DNA of 64,000 nucleotides from NCBI GenBank assembly GCA_041399065.1, contig JAWKTN010000002.1:744001-808000 (forward strand). Direction: 5' to 3'. The notes under the pieces were generated by a model. That model saw only the letters and a list, made by a program, of their open reading frames with translations. It had not been told where the DNA came from and did not search any database. A program made the position numbers and the translations under genes. Every line of letters starts with the position of its first letter. Position 1 is the first letter of the stretch. Shown piece by piece: positions 1 through 9,808 of the stretch. Source of the DNA: JAGQPD01 sp020426865 (GTDB lineage Bacteria; Planctomycetota; Planctomycetia; Pirellulales; Pirellulaceae).

Positions 1-1754
1 AGCACAATCGGCACGTCCAGCTTATCGCGCAATTGCCGGTTCGTCGCATATGCCATAACATTGGCACCGATTCCCAGCGCCGCCTTGATCCGCTCCTTCA
101 GAACGTCGGGATACGTTTCATAACTGCCACCGGCCAGGTCCCATAGGCATCCAAGATCTTGCGGGCAATAGACGACGCTCGTCCGACAACAGCTATCAAT
201 CCCCCACAAGGGGACGACATAGTCAGGATTGATCCGCTGTTCGGCGTACCACACCGGATGGTCCGGCGGCAGGAGGTGCAAGGGATTATCGGGAAAGAGC
301 TCTTCCATGAGTGCTCGAAATCTGGCATCAAAAGCCTTTCCGTCGCAACAGGCCTCTGCAAATACAAATCCGCCTTGATTGATGTACTCGGCCAAACGCT
401 GTTTCTGTTCGCCGTTCAGCATCAATCCATCGCGACCGCTGATCCACAATACGGGCGTCTGCATCAAATCTTGCGTCGACGCGGCATCCACATCAATGAC
501 CTGCCATGTCATGTCGAATTTCCAACGTGCTTCCACATATCGCGTCAGATTTGCCAGGTCTTCCCGGTGATGATTCCAATCGTCGACGGGGGGTCGTTTG
601 AGTTTCGAGATCAGAACGGGCCGGCGTCCTTTGGAGAGAAACAATGTGGCCAACGCCGTTTCCACGACTTCGCTGCTGAGGCTGCTATTGGAATACCAAC
701 GCCCGGTAAGGGGATCTTGTTCTGCCACGAGCGCCGCGGCTCCCTCGCGGTACCAGTCATGTTCCCCCACGAATCGTTGACCGGACATCCGCCCCACACG
801 CTCCAGACCATACATATAATAGTGATACCACGTTTCGCTCCCCATCGACGGGGACGGATTGCGAGTTACAGAAAAATGCCGCGCCAACCACGCGAGCCCT
901 CGATCGACGGGAAGGTTGGGTTGTTGGGCACCACAGCAAATGACCTGTCCACCAACCGCGCGTGCATCACCTTTGCTCAGGTTCTGCGAAATAATAATCA
1001 TCGAACTGAGGCCCGCACACGTCATGCTGCCGGTCGCGGGGTTGCTGGAATTGTAACCCCAACCGCCGTCGTCCTTCTGCTGCTCGATCCAATAATTCAG
1101 TGCTCGCCGCCAAACCTGTTCACTTACGGGAATTCGAACTCGAGCCGCTTCGTGAAGCGCGAGCAGAGCGAACTGAGAATTCGAATTGTCACCCCCACCG
1201 CCTTCATCGCTGTAGGTCCACGCCCCGTTCGTTTTCCCACCTTTGATCTGGGCATGTTCGAGCCATAGTGCCCGTTCGCGAATCTTCAAGTGGTATTTGC
1301 GGGGGTCGGCCTGGCAGAAGGCCATCGTTTGCAGCGACGTCACGTAGGTTCGTTTGGGATTCGGATCGGACTCCATCCGGTCCAATGCTCGGGCCACCGC
1401 CGGATCGTCGGCGGGCACGCCGGCGTTAAGCAAAGCCAATGTACATAACGCGGTCACTCCGCCGAAGCTATTGGACGTTTCGGTCCAGGTGCCGTTACGC
1501 AAATCTTGCTGTTTCTTGATCAGCGCTACACCCTTGTCAATCGCCTCGCGGACCGCTTCAGGCGTTACATCCTGTGCAACTACCCGCGTCGCCATCGTGG
1601 CGATAAACAGCACAAGCTTCAGGAGAATGAACCAACGGCTAGTCGGTCCGTAACAGACAGCATGCACTGCGTTGCCGAAGCAACGTCCGACGTTCCTGCC
1701 ACGATGGCCACAAACACCGCGTACTGTTGAAAAATCGGCGATAGGTCGAAGCAT
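1..1754 (-). CDS. DUF4159 / prenyltransferase-repeat secreted protein, partial
   Basis: An open frame of about 584 codons runs from ATG 1754 to the window edge, so the C-terminus is missing. A hydrophobic stretch (residues about 35-55, ending VVAQ) looks like a signal peptide. The middle has alpha/alpha-toroid repeats of the prenyltransferase / squalene-cyclase type (GTWTETSNSFGGVTA, GAWTYSDEGGGGDNSNSQ, DGGWGYNSSNPATGSMT). The last part reads like DUF4159 (QVIDVDAASTQDLMQTPVLW, EYINQGGFVFAEACCD). Proteins of this build are known from planctomycete MoxR/vWA clusters, and one starts divergently about 250 bases away. The biochemical role is unknown; a periplasmic or surface role is inferred from the signal peptide. 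A later Met at about residue 43 could be the true start. Confidence 0.8.
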   Translation of the reverse strand, partial: MLRPIADFSTVRGVCGHRGRNVGRCFGNAVHAVCYGPTSRWFILLKLVLFIATMATRVVAQDVTPEAVREAIDKGVALIKKQQDLRNGTWTETSNSFGGVTALCTLALLNAGVPADDPAVARALDRMESDPNPKRTYVTSLQTMAFCQADPRKYHLKIRERALWLEHAQIKGGKTNGAWTYSDEGGGGDNSNSQFALLALHEAARVRIPVSEQVWRRALNYWIEQQKDDGGWGYNSSNPATGSMTCAGLSSMIIISQNLSKGDARAVGGQVICCGAQQPNLPVDRGLAWLARHFSVTRNPSPSMGSETWYHYYMYGLERVGRMSGQRFVGEHDWYREGAAALVAEQDPLTGRWYSNSSLSSEVVETALATLFLSKGRRPVLISKLKRPPVDDWNHHREDLANLTRYVEARWKFDMTWQVIDVDAASTQDLMQTPVLWISGRDGLMLNGEQKQRLAEYINQGGFVFAEACCDGKAFDARFRALMEELFPDNPLHLLPPDHPVWYAEQRINPDYVVPLWGIDSCCRTSVVYCPQDLGCLWDLAGGSYETYPDVLKERIKAALGIGANVMAYATNRQLRDKLDVPIV

Positions 1755-1953
1755 GCGGTCGGGTCTCCTTTGAATCTCGGTCGATCGGGGCAGCCGCCGC
1801 CCTGCGTTGCTGGTTTCCCGACACAACTATAGAATTGATTTTACTGGAACGGCACGGTTATGAGGATACTGGGGTAAACTTTGCCCATTTATTGGCGTGT
1901 CGCCGCCCGACAGTCGTCTGCTGGACGATATGCCGACGGACGAGGCGGCGAGT

Positions 1954-1992
1954 CCACCGCGAAATACCACCGCGAAATACCCCCGCGAAATA
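1954..1992. repeat. 13-bp tandem repeat, three copies
   Basis: Three consecutive 13-base units (CCACCGCGAAATA, twice exact, third with one change) lie in the divergent spacer just ahead of the moxR start. They may be part of the control region or a replication slippage product; nothing else supports either. Confidence 0.75.
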
Positions 1993-2009
1993 CTAAGTCG
2001 TTCCATTCG

Positions 2010-3062
2010 ATGGAAAAGCAGCGAACGCAAAAAGGAATCGATGTGTCGACACGATCTCGCAGCCTCGGTGACATTCTGCAGGAATTCCAACAACATCGGA
2101 TCCTGATGCAAAAGGAATTGCAGAAGGTGATTGTCGGACAGCATGACGTAATCGAGCAAGTGTTCGCGGCGATCTTCACGCGCGGCCATTGTCTACTCGA
2201 AGGGGTGCCGGGACTGGCGAAGACGTTAATGGTCAGCACCCTTGCACGGATCCTGGACGTCGGGTTCAACCGCATTCAATTCACGCCCGACCTGATGCCA
2301 TCGGACATCACAGGCACAAATGTGTTGGAAGAAGACGAGGCAGGGCGTCGTCAATTCCGGTTCGTCGAAGGCCCCATTTTCACCAACATCCTGTTGGCGG
2401 ACGAGATCAACCGAACGCCTCCCAAGACACAAGCCGCCCTCTTGCAGGCGATGCAGGAACGAGAAGTCACCGTCGGACGGACGACCTACGAACTGCCCGA
2501 CCCGTTTTTCACCATCGCCACGCAAAACCCCATCGAACAGGAAGGAACCTATCCCCTGCCGGAAGCCCAGCTCGACCGCTTCATGTTTAACATCAAGATC
2601 GATTATCCCACAGCCGCGGAAGAAGAGCAGATCCTATCGGTGACGACGCGCAATGAAAAGGTCGAAGTCAGCAAGATTCTTTCAGCCCGTGCGATCGTCA
2701 ACCTACAAAAACTGGTCAGCAGCGTGGCGGTGAGCGAGTACATCGTAAAGTATGTGGCACGACTGGTGCGAGCAACAAGACCTCGCGACGAAACGGCGCC
2801 AGATTTCGTGCGTGAACTGGTCGATTGGGGTGCGGGTCCCCGTGCCGGGCAGTTCTTGATCAATGGTGGCAAGGCGCTGGCCGCCATGGATGGCCGCTAC
2901 TCGATTGCCGTTGATGATATTCGCAAGATCGCCGTGCCTGTTTTGCGTCATCGCGTTAGTACCAATTTTCAAGCCCAGGCAGAAGGGATGCGCTCAGAGG
3001 ACGTCATCGAACGATTGCTGACCGTGATCCCCGAGCCCGAAATCCCTAAATTCAGCGGCTAG
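2010..3062 (+). CDS. MoxR family AAA+ ATPase
   Basis: A 350-residue protein. It shows Walker A GVPGLAKT near residue 65, Walker B ILLADEIN near 128, and the sensor region ATQNPIEQEGTYPLPEAQ, all standard for MoxR. The family is thought to act as a chaperone-like ATPase for vWA proteins. ATG 2010 is chosen because the reading frame upstream (from 1881) lies over the tandem repeats and does not resemble the family N-terminus. The DUF58 gene starts 2 bases after its stop, then BatA-like and vWA genes follow, the usual order for this cluster. An internal GTG shortly downstream is a possible alternative start. Confidence 0.95.
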   Translation: MEKQRTQKGIDVSTRSRSLGDILQEFQQHRILMQKELQKVIVGQHDVIEQVFAAIFTRGHCLLEGVPGLAKTLMVSTLARILDVGFNRIQFTPDLMPSDITGTNVLEEDEAGRRQFRFVEGPIFTNILLADEINRTPPKTQAALLQAMQEREVTVGRTTYELPDPFFTIATQNPIEQEGTYPLPEAQLDRFMFNIKIDYPTAAEEEQILSVTTRNEKVEVSKILSARAIVNLQKLVSSVAVSEYIVKYVARLVRATRPRDETAPDFVRELVDWGAGPRAGQFLINGGKALAAMDGRYSIAVDDIRKIAVPVLRHRVSTNFQAQAEGMRSEDVIERLLTVIPEPEIPKFSG

Positions 3063-3064
3063 CC

Positions 3065-3958
3065 TTGTCGGTCGAAAAATACCTTAAACCCGAAGTCGTC
3101 CGACAAATCTCCAGGCTCGACCTGCGCGCTCAATTCGTCGTCCGCGGCTTCCTGCAAGGTCTGCATGCCAGCCCGTTTCATGGCTTTTCGGTCGAGTTCA
3201 GCGAGCATCGCAAATACACCTCGGGCGACGATCCCAAGGATATCGACTGGCTGGTCTACGCCAAGACCGACAAATACTACGTCAAAAAGTTTGAAGCCGA
3301 AACGAATATCACTGGCTATCTCGTCATGGACTTGAGCCAATCGATGGGATACACGCATCGACAGGAGCTGACGAAATTCGACTACGCCATCAGCCTGGCC
3401 GCGGCCTTGTGTTATTTGATGGTTCAGCAGCAGGATCCGGTGGGATTGGTCACCTTCGATCAGAAGATCCGCAGTAGTGTCCCACCCAAATCGAAACGTA
3501 CGCAAATTGGCAATGTCCTCTCGCTGCTGGCGCGGCTCAAGCCCACCGGACAAACCGACATTGCCTACAGCATTTCGCAACTGTCGGCGATGCTGCGTCA
3601 TCGCAGTCTGATCATGCTATTCAGCGATCTGCTGGCCGATCCGGAACCGATCATCCAGTCCTTGCGCCGGGTCCGGCACGGTGGACACGATATGATTCTG
3701 TTTCACATTCTGGACGAGGCAGAAGTGAATTTTCCCTTCGAAGGGATGCTGGAGTTGGAAGATCCCGAAAGTTCCGAAAGAATGGAAGTCGACGCGACGG
3801 GCTTTCGCGACGAATACCTGCAAGAGATTCGCGAATTTCGCGACATGTACCGTCGCGAATGCATACAAACCGGAATCGACTACGTACCACTAGATACCAG
3901 CATGCAATTCGACAAGGCGCTCACGGAATATCTATTGAGTCGCCGCCATCGGATGTAG
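3065..3958 (+). CDS. DUF58 domain protein
   Basis: A 297-residue protein starting at TTG 3065, two bases after moxR. The family core SGDDPKDIDWLVYAKT is at residues about 53-68, followed by a vWA-like fold beginning LVMDLSQSMGY (a DxSxS-type metal site) near residue 90. There is no signal peptide, so it is likely cytoplasmic. DUF58 proteins are regular partners of MoxR ATPases; the tight coupling here supports co-translation and a shared complex. The rare TTG start is forced by the spacing; no ATG lies near. Confidence 0.92.
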   Translation: MSVEKYLKPEVVRQISRLDLRAQFVVRGFLQGLHASPFHGFSVEFSEHRKYTSGDDPKDIDWLVYAKTDKYYVKKFEAETNITGYLVMDLSQSMGYTHRQELTKFDYAISLAAALCYLMVQQQDPVGLVTFDQKIRSSVPPKSKRTQIGNVLSLLARLKPTGQTDIAYSISQLSAMLRHRSLIMLFSDLLADPEPIIQSLRRVRHGGHDMILFHILDEAEVNFPFEGMLELEDPESSERMEVDATGFRDEYLQEIREFRDMYRRECIQTGIDYVPLDTSMQFDKALTEYLLSRRHRM

Positions 3959-4011
3959 CATAACTTGTGTTGTCGTTACTTGGGCAATGACCGCAAGGCA
4001 CGGATAAGACT

Positions 4012-6462
4012 ATGTCGTTTGTCAATACATCAGTAATCGCGTTGGGTTCGCTATTGATCGCGATTCCGATTGTCTTGCATTTGGTGATGCGTCAGCGCCC
4101 CAAGCAGTTGGTTTTTCCCGCCTTGCGGTTTGTCCAGCGGCGGCAGTTGCAGAATCAGCGAAGTCTGCGGTTGCGACATTGGCTATTGTTATTGTTACGC
4201 TGTCTATTGATTGCTGGGCTCGCGGCGGCCTTAGCACGTCCGCGAATCGCATCGGCTCAACTCGGATCGTGGCTGGTCACGGCGTCGCTCGGTAGTTTGG
4301 GGATCTTGGCTGCGATCGCCGCGTTGATGGCGGGAGCCAAATCGCGCGGCCCGGTACTCATGATTTCGTTGGCTATCCTATCGTTGCTTATGCTAGGCAG
4401 CGCAAGCGTATTGGCAGTCCAATTGGCCAGTCGCCAAGCGACATTGTTTTTCGGCGACGAAGAGGCTCCAGTAGCGGCGGTCCTGATTATCGATTCATCC
4501 CCTCGCATGGCGCTTCGCCGCAGCAATCAAACGCGACTGGATGCCGCGAAAGACCTGGGCAATTGGCTGCTGACCCAGTTGCCGGAAGAGAGTGAGGTCG
4601 CCGTTATGGACTCGCACTACGGCAGTTCGGTGTTTGCAGTGGATGTTGCGGTGGCCAAGCGGACGCTGGATGGAATCGAGACTCACGCGGCGTCGCGACC
4701 GTTGGCGTCGGTCATCCTGGAGGGGATCGATCTGTTGCGGGCTTCGGAAAAACAGCGCAAGGAGCTTTACGTTGTCAGCGACTTGACACAAGGCTCCTGG
4801 CAAGGCGACGACGCTCGCCGCCTGGCCGACGCATTTTCCGAACGCAGCGACGTGATGCTGTATGTGTTGGACGTCGGGGTAATCGATCCCACGAACATAT
4901 CGATCAATCAGCAGACCATTTCGTCTGAATCGATGACGGGGGGCGGCGAAGTTCGCATACGGAGCGAAATCGTCAACACCGGGCCCGAAACGGAGGTAAC
5001 GGTAGAGTTGCAGATCGAACTGCCCGACGACGAACGCCCCGTTATTGTTGACGGCAAGCCGCTGTTGCCAGAGCGAGAAACGCGCGATCGCAAGACAGTG
5101 TCATTACGTGAAAACGGTTCGCAATGGGTGGAGTTTCTTGTACGCGGCTTGTCACCTGGAATCCATCATGGTCGGACGTCGATTGACGGTGCCGACGCAT
5201 TGGACGCGGACAATACGCGCTACTTCACCTTGCAGGTAAGCAACGCCTGGCCGATTCTGGTGGCCAGCGGCGAGGGTGCCGACAGCCGGTTCCTAACCGC
5301 GGCGTTGGCACCTGACGACCTGCGGGACCGAAACAAAACGCGATTCCAATGTACGAGCATCGACATCGATGGTCTGTTAGCTGCCAATATCGACGACTTT
5401 GCCGCAGTGGCTTTGCTCGACCCACCACCGCTGACTCGTGATGTGTGGGAATCACTTGCGCGGTACGTAAAGCGAGGTGGGGGTCTGGGGATCTTTTTGG
5501 GGCGGAATGTCCAGCATGTCGGACCGCTGAACGATCCGCCACCGCAGCAAGTGTTGCCCGGCCCGCTGGTCCGCCGCTGGCGTGGCGGAAACCGGACCAC
5601 GTTTTTGACACCGGGACAATCGAATCATCCGCTACTGGCCGTCTTTCGTGCCGACTCGGTGGCATTTCCATGGCAAGAGTATCCGGTATACCAATACTGG
5701 CAATTCGGCGACCTATCGCCCGGTTCGTTGATCGTCATGCGATATGCCAACGGTGATCCGGCCATCGTCGAGCGTAACGTTGGCCGCGGGCGCGTGCTGA
5801 CAATGACAACGCCGATTACGGATGCCTTGAACGTGCCGCAACGTGAGCCATGGAACCGATTGCCAACGGCCAGCGACCCGCTCCCCTACTTGATGTTGAT
5901 CAACGAGTATTTCCTGCATCTGGTCCAGGACGATCAAACACAGCTGAACTATCTCGTCGGGCAAGCGGCATCGGTGAAGAAAGATTCGCCAGCCGAACCG
6001 GATCGGTTCCAGGTCTTTACGCCGCACGGAAACTGGCAGGAGATCACAGCCAACAACGACGTGGTATCTGTGCCGTTCACCGAACTGCCGGGCACCTATC
6101 GATTACGTTCGGGACCCAAACAACCCCCGCGAGGTTTTTCCGTGAACCTCACCAAGGACGCGACAGATCTGCATCGCATCGACAACGACCAGCTCGACTC
6201 GCTGCTGGGCGCAGACCGTTACGAGCTTGCTCGCAGCCGCGACGAAGTGGATCGCGACATCGGTGAGGCGCGTGCCGGCTTGGAATGCTATCCGTGGTTG
6301 TTGTTGGCAACCATCGTGTTGTTGGCGCTAGAGCAGTTGCTGGCGAACCGGTTCTATCCCACGCCGGCATCGGAAGGAAACGTTGTTCAGCGCAAGTCAA
6401 CTCAAGGTTGGCGAAATCAAGTGTCCGATGGAGACAAGCGTTGGAAAGCCAGTGGTACCTGA
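4012..6462 (+). CDS. BatA-like membrane protein with vWA-like domain
   Basis: An 816-residue protein. The N-terminus has the BatA-type double membrane region (residues about 1-25 and 55-75, with PIVLHLVMRQRPKQLVFPALRF between them), then two more hydrophobic helices up to about residue 140. A vWA-like domain begins VLIIDSSPRMAL near 160; the metal site is DSSPR rather than DxSxS, so it may bind metal poorly. A C-terminal helix near residues 760-780 (YPWLLLATIVLLALEQLL) anchors the end. It lies 53 bases after DUF58 and overlaps the next gene. In related clusters these proteins are thought to form a membrane vWA complex with MoxR; the substrate is unknown. Confidence 0.88.
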   Translation: MSFVNTSVIALGSLLIAIPIVLHLVMRQRPKQLVFPALRFVQRRQLQNQRSLRLRHWLLLLLRCLLIAGLAAALARPRIASAQLGSWLVTASLGSLGILAAIAALMAGAKSRGPVLMISLAILSLLMLGSASVLAVQLASRQATLFFGDEEAPVAAVLIIDSSPRMALRRSNQTRLDAAKDLGNWLLTQLPEESEVAVMDSHYGSSVFAVDVAVAKRTLDGIETHAASRPLASVILEGIDLLRASEKQRKELYVVSDLTQGSWQGDDARRLADAFSERSDVMLYVLDVGVIDPTNISINQQTISSESMTGGGEVRIRSEIVNTGPETEVTVELQIELPDDERPVIVDGKPLLPERETRDRKTVSLRENGSQWVEFLVRGLSPGIHHGRTSIDGADALDADNTRYFTLQVSNAWPILVASGEGADSRFLTAALAPDDLRDRNKTRFQCTSIDIDGLLAANIDDFAAVALLDPPPLTRDVWESLARYVKRGGGLGIFLGRNVQHVGPLNDPPPQQVLPGPLVRRWRGGNRTTFLTPGQSNHPLLAVFRADSVAFPWQEYPVYQYWQFGDLSPGSLIVMRYANGDPAIVERNVGRGRVLTMTTPITDALNVPQREPWNRLPTASDPLPYLMLINEYFLHLVQDDQTQLNYLVGQAASVKKDSPAEPDRFQVFTPHGNWQEITANNDVVSVPFTELPGTYRLRSGPKQPPRGFSVNLTKDATDLHRIDNDQLDSLLGADRYELARSRDEVDRDIGEARAGLECYPWLLLATIVLLALEQLLANRFYPTPASEGNVVQRKSTQGWRNQVSDGDKRWKASGT

Positions 6463-8714
6463 GTCCGATTTTCGACAGTTACACGTTGGTGGTAGCAATT
6501 GTCGCCACACTGACGCTGCTGTCGTTTTTGATCCGGCCGGCGTTTCCTAACGCCACCCGCAAACATCGGCGTGCGCTCAACTTCATTCGCCTGACATTAA
6601 TCCTTCTGGTAGCGGTCGCGATGTTGCGTCCCTCTCACATCCGCACGGAGACCCGCGAGGAGTCGTCGACGCTGATTGTGTTGCTCGATCGCAGTCGCAG
6701 CATGGAGGTGACCGACGTTTCGGGGAGCGAATCACGATGGGCGTTTCTGCGCAATACGTTGCGCCGATCGCTGCCTGAGCTGGAAGCGGCCGGGGACCGG
6801 CTGAACTGGAAAGTCTACATGTTTGACGGGTCGCTGGAGGCGGCGACGACCGACGGCAAGTCGCCGAAGCTTCCGGCAAAACCGACGGGTGACCAGAGTG
6901 ACATTGGTGCGGCCTTAGATGAAGTGCTCAGGCGCGAAGCTGGACAGCGACTGGCGGCCGTCGTGTTGGTCAGTGATGGAGCACAGCAGGCGATTCGTCC
7001 TCGCGTCGATGCTCAACGCCCTGCCCGCGATCTTGCCCGGCTCGATACGCCGCTCTATACCGTCGTTTTGGGAAAGCCCCGCGATCAGGTTCAGTCACGC
7101 GACGTTGCCGTTCAGAACCTCCGCGATGAATACTCAGTGTTTGTCAAGAACGAACTAGTGGTACGAGCGACAGTGCGCGTGCAAGGCTACGTGCAAACAC
7201 CGCTGCCGGTGGAGATGATGATCGTCGACCCAAATGGGAAACGGCAGTCGGTCGATCAACAAGTGGTCCAGGCGACGGAAGACGGCGAGCAGCTGAATAT
7301 CGAAATGACCTATGTGCCGCAGGAACCCGGTCAATACAAGTTGACGCTGCAAATTCCCCAGCAAGAAGGGGAACCGATCGTGGACAACAATCTGCAAACG
7401 GCCTATGTAAATGTCCTGGAAGGCGGACTACGCGTACTTTTTTTGGATAGCAACGTAGTGTGGCAGGAGCAAAAATTTCTGCGACGGTCGATCGACGAGT
7501 CGGTCGATATTCAGCTCGACTGGCAATGGCTCGACGTACGGCTGCGGCAGCAGTGGCCTGTCAATCTGGCGCAAATCGTAGGCGGAAACAACTACGACGT
7601 CTACCTACTGGGCGACGTTCCGGCAGCGGCATTGGGGAGTGAAGGATGCCGGTTGTTGGCACAGCAGGTGCAATCGGGCAAGGGTTTGATGATGTGTGGC
7701 GGCTACCATAGCTTCGGCCCGGGTGGCTATGCCGATACGGCGTTGCGAGACGTCTTGCCGATCGAGATGCTGCGCAGCGAAAGCCAGCCGTTTGGTGCTG
7801 AACCCTGGCCCGACTCGCATTTACAGCGTCCATTGGCGATGCGTCCCTCCGATGAAGATCACTTTGTAACACGATTGGGCGGTCGCGACGACAACCTGAG
7901 CGTATGGCGGCGTTTGCCGCCGCTGGACGAAGCGAACAAATTCGGGCGATTGAAGCCCGCGGCAGTGGTGATCGCCAAGGCGGAAACGGGTGAACCGCTG
8001 TTGGTGCAAGGCAATTCGGGCAATGGTCGAGTCCTGGCGTTCGCGGGAGATTCGACATATCGCTGGTATCGCCACGGCTTTCAAGCCGAGCATAAACGGT
8101 TTTGGCGGCAAGCCATTTTGTGGCTGGCACGCAAGGACGAATCACAGCGACAAAATGTGTGGGTACAACTGGACCAGCGGCGTGTCCTGCCCGGTGGAAG
8201 CGTCAAGTTAACGACAGGTGCCACGAACGCCAACGGTGACATCATCGAAGATGCGATCTTCGAGACGATACTGCACGCCCCGGACGGAACGCAACAAGCC
8301 ATTCGCGTGTCACCGGATGGTGAATCATGGACGGGTACGTGTGAGGACCTTGCTTTGCCGGGTGATTATCGATTGCAGGTCAAGGCAAGACGCGGCGGCG
8401 CCGACATCGGCTCGGCAGAATCGAATTTTGTCGTCGTGCAACAGGATCTCGAGTTATTGGAGCCGGCCGCCAATCCGCAATTCATGGCCATGTTATCGCA
8501 ATTGACTGCGGACTCGGGGGGCAAAACAGTCGCCCCCGAACAAATGCCCGCTCTCTTTCACGACATTGCTACGCAACCGCCGCGGACCGAAGTGACCCGA
8601 CAAACCAAATGGCAATTGGCAACAACGCCCCTCGATACGTGGCTCTACTTTCTCACCCTGATTGCCCTGATTAGCTCCGAATGGTTCTTGCGGAAGAAAT
8701 GGGGAATGGTTTAG
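6441..8714 (+). CDS. Membrane vWA / glutamine amidotransferase-like protein
   Basis: A protein of about 757 residues if translation begins at TTG 6441. That start has GGAG seven bases upstream and overlaps the previous gene's end by 22 bases; TTG 6408 is an alternative. Two N-terminal membrane helices precede a vWA domain with an intact DxSxS site (LIVLLDRSRSMEV). The middle has a class I glutamine amidotransferase-like region (MMCGGYHSFGPGGYADT, then LPIEMLRSESQ), a common partner domain in planctomycete vWA proteins and probably not catalytic. A final helix (LYFLTLIALISSEWFL) anchors the C-terminus. It is the last gene of the moxR cluster. Confidence 0.88.
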   Translation: MESQWYLSPIFDSYTLVVAIVATLTLLSFLIRPAFPNATRKHRRALNFIRLTLILLVAVAMLRPSHIRTETREESSTLIVLLDRSRSMEVTDVSGSESRWAFLRNTLRRSLPELEAAGDRLNWKVYMFDGSLEAATTDGKSPKLPAKPTGDQSDIGAALDEVLRREAGQRLAAVVLVSDGAQQAIRPRVDAQRPARDLARLDTPLYTVVLGKPRDQVQSRDVAVQNLRDEYSVFVKNELVVRATVRVQGYVQTPLPVEMMIVDPNGKRQSVDQQVVQATEDGEQLNIEMTYVPQEPGQYKLTLQIPQQEGEPIVDNNLQTAYVNVLEGGLRVLFLDSNVVWQEQKFLRRSIDESVDIQLDWQWLDVRLRQQWPVNLAQIVGGNNYDVYLLGDVPAAALGSEGCRLLAQQVQSGKGLMMCGGYHSFGPGGYADTALRDVLPIEMLRSESQPFGAEPWPDSHLQRPLAMRPSDEDHFVTRLGGRDDNLSVWRRLPPLDEANKFGRLKPAAVVIAKAETGEPLLVQGNSGNGRVLAFAGDSTYRWYRHGFQAEHKRFWRQAILWLARKDESQRQNVWVQLDQRRVLPGGSVKLTTGATNANGDIIEDAIFETILHAPDGTQQAIRVSPDGESWTGTCEDLALPGDYRLQVKARRGGADIGSAESNFVVVQQDLELLEPAANPQFMAMLSQLTADSGGKTVAPEQMPALFHDIATQPPRTEVTRQTKWQLATTPLDTWLYFLTLIALISSEWFLRKKWGMV

Positions 8715-8763
8715 GTGATCGTTGGCATACTATTTCGACCACAAAGTTGAGATCGATCGCCAA

Positions 8764-8877
8764 ATGAAAGCAACTGACGACTTCATCGAACAACTCAAGA
8801 GGACTTCGGGTCCTGGACCATTAGTTAGAAAACTTGCCTCGACGGATGCGGGCGATGATCCAGTTTCACCTCGATGA
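8764..8877 (+). CDS. Possible 37-residue ORF
   Basis: A short frame (MKATDDFIEQLKRTSGPGPL...) lies alone in the 200-base gap between the vWA gene and the lipoate ligase-like gene. There is no recognisable family and no clear ribosome binding site. It could be a real small protein, a gene remnant or chance. Confidence 0.2.
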   Translation: MKATDDFIEQLKRTSGPGPLVRKLASTDAGDDPVSPR

Positions 8878-8915
8878 AAGCGTCGACCATGCCATTGCCG
8901 CGGCCATTTGATTTT

Positions 8916-9683
8916 CTATCGGTTCCATTCCTCACAGCCGTAACGCGACACGATGAGCTCGTCGACGGCTTGGCGGATATCGGGCGTTACGTCACACCGT
9001 AGTAGCGGACTCCATGCTTCGCGCAGAGCCATTTGCACGTCGCTCATGCTGCACGACAGGCAGGTAACAAAGTCGCGGTGTTGCCGGCGCTGTCGATAGT
9101 CGGGTTGGCGAGGCGGCTCTTTCAGATAGCAACCGATCAAATCGGTATCGAAATCGATCAGTAGCGTGCCGTGATAGAGGACAGCGCTGCGAGTGACTCG
9201 GAGGCTGTTGCCGGAGAATTTACGGAGGCGGCCATCGGGAGACTGAAGGACTAGGTCGCTCGTTCCGGCGATCGCCACGGACGGAACCAAACGGCGGAGG
9301 GCAGTTGCCATGCGCTGCAAAACAAACTGATGGATCTCCGGTAGCGTTGCCAGTTGTGGGTGACGATGGCGATTGAGGACGACCGAATAGAGCAAACAAC
9401 CAGGTCCGGTGAGAATCGCAGCACCGCCGCTGATGCGTCGAAACACCGAGATCTCTTCGCGTTGGCAGCAATCCAGCCGGACCTCGTCTTGGACGCGCGA
9501 ACTGCGTCCGATCACGACGTGATGCAGCTTTGGTTCCCAAATTCGCAAACAATCGTCGGCGGTTGCATCGGCGGAACACCCCGTATCCGCAACCGGCGTC
9601 GAGTCTGTCATGTGCGTCAAAAGAGCTTCGTCGAGGGCCAGGTCGTGGGCCACGGTCGACTGCGGTTGCCAGTAGTACAGCAT
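8916..9683 (-). CDS. Lipoate-protein ligase family protein
   Basis: A 255-residue protein of the biotin/lipoate A/B ligase fold. The family motif RRISGGAAIL is near residue 82 (RRxSGGGAV in LplA), followed by GCLLYSVVLN, and KFSGNSLRVTRSAVLYHGTL near residue 160 carries the conserved lysine and the SGNS...HGT signature. The likely role is attaching lipoate or octanoate to E2/H-protein lysines in the cytoplasm. The exact substrate (lipoate, octanoate or transfer between proteins) cannot be told from sequence alone. An insertion of about 20 residues near residue 30 (STPVADTGCSADATADD) is unusual. It is oppositely oriented to both neighbours. Confidence 0.85.
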   Translation of the reverse strand: MLYYWQPQSTVAHDLALDEALLTHMTDSTPVADTGCSADATADDCLRIWEPKLHHVVIGRSSRVQDEVRLDCCQREEISVFRRISGGAAILTGPGCLLYSVVLNRHRHPQLATLPEIHQFVLQRMATALRRLVPSVAIAGTSDLVLQSPDGRLRKFSGNSLRVTRSAVLYHGTLLIDFDTDLIGCYLKEPPRQPDYRQRRQHRDFVTCLSCSMSDVQMALREAWSPLLRCDVTPDIRQAVDELIVSRYGCEEWNR

Positions 9684-9808
9684 GTCGTTCGGGTTGACGT
9701 TTGCGGAAAGGCGTTCGATACTGTCTGGATTATGACCGAAAGATTATTCTTCTAGAATACGTGGCCGCGACGGAGAGTCGCAGTCGCGGCCCGCCGAGGA
9801 TTGCCAAG

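Noticed and set aside
159..1268. Long plus-strand open frame of 369 codons
   Set aside because: It lies antisense to the DUF4159 gene, whose translation is clearly family-like; the plus-strand product has no recognisable domain.
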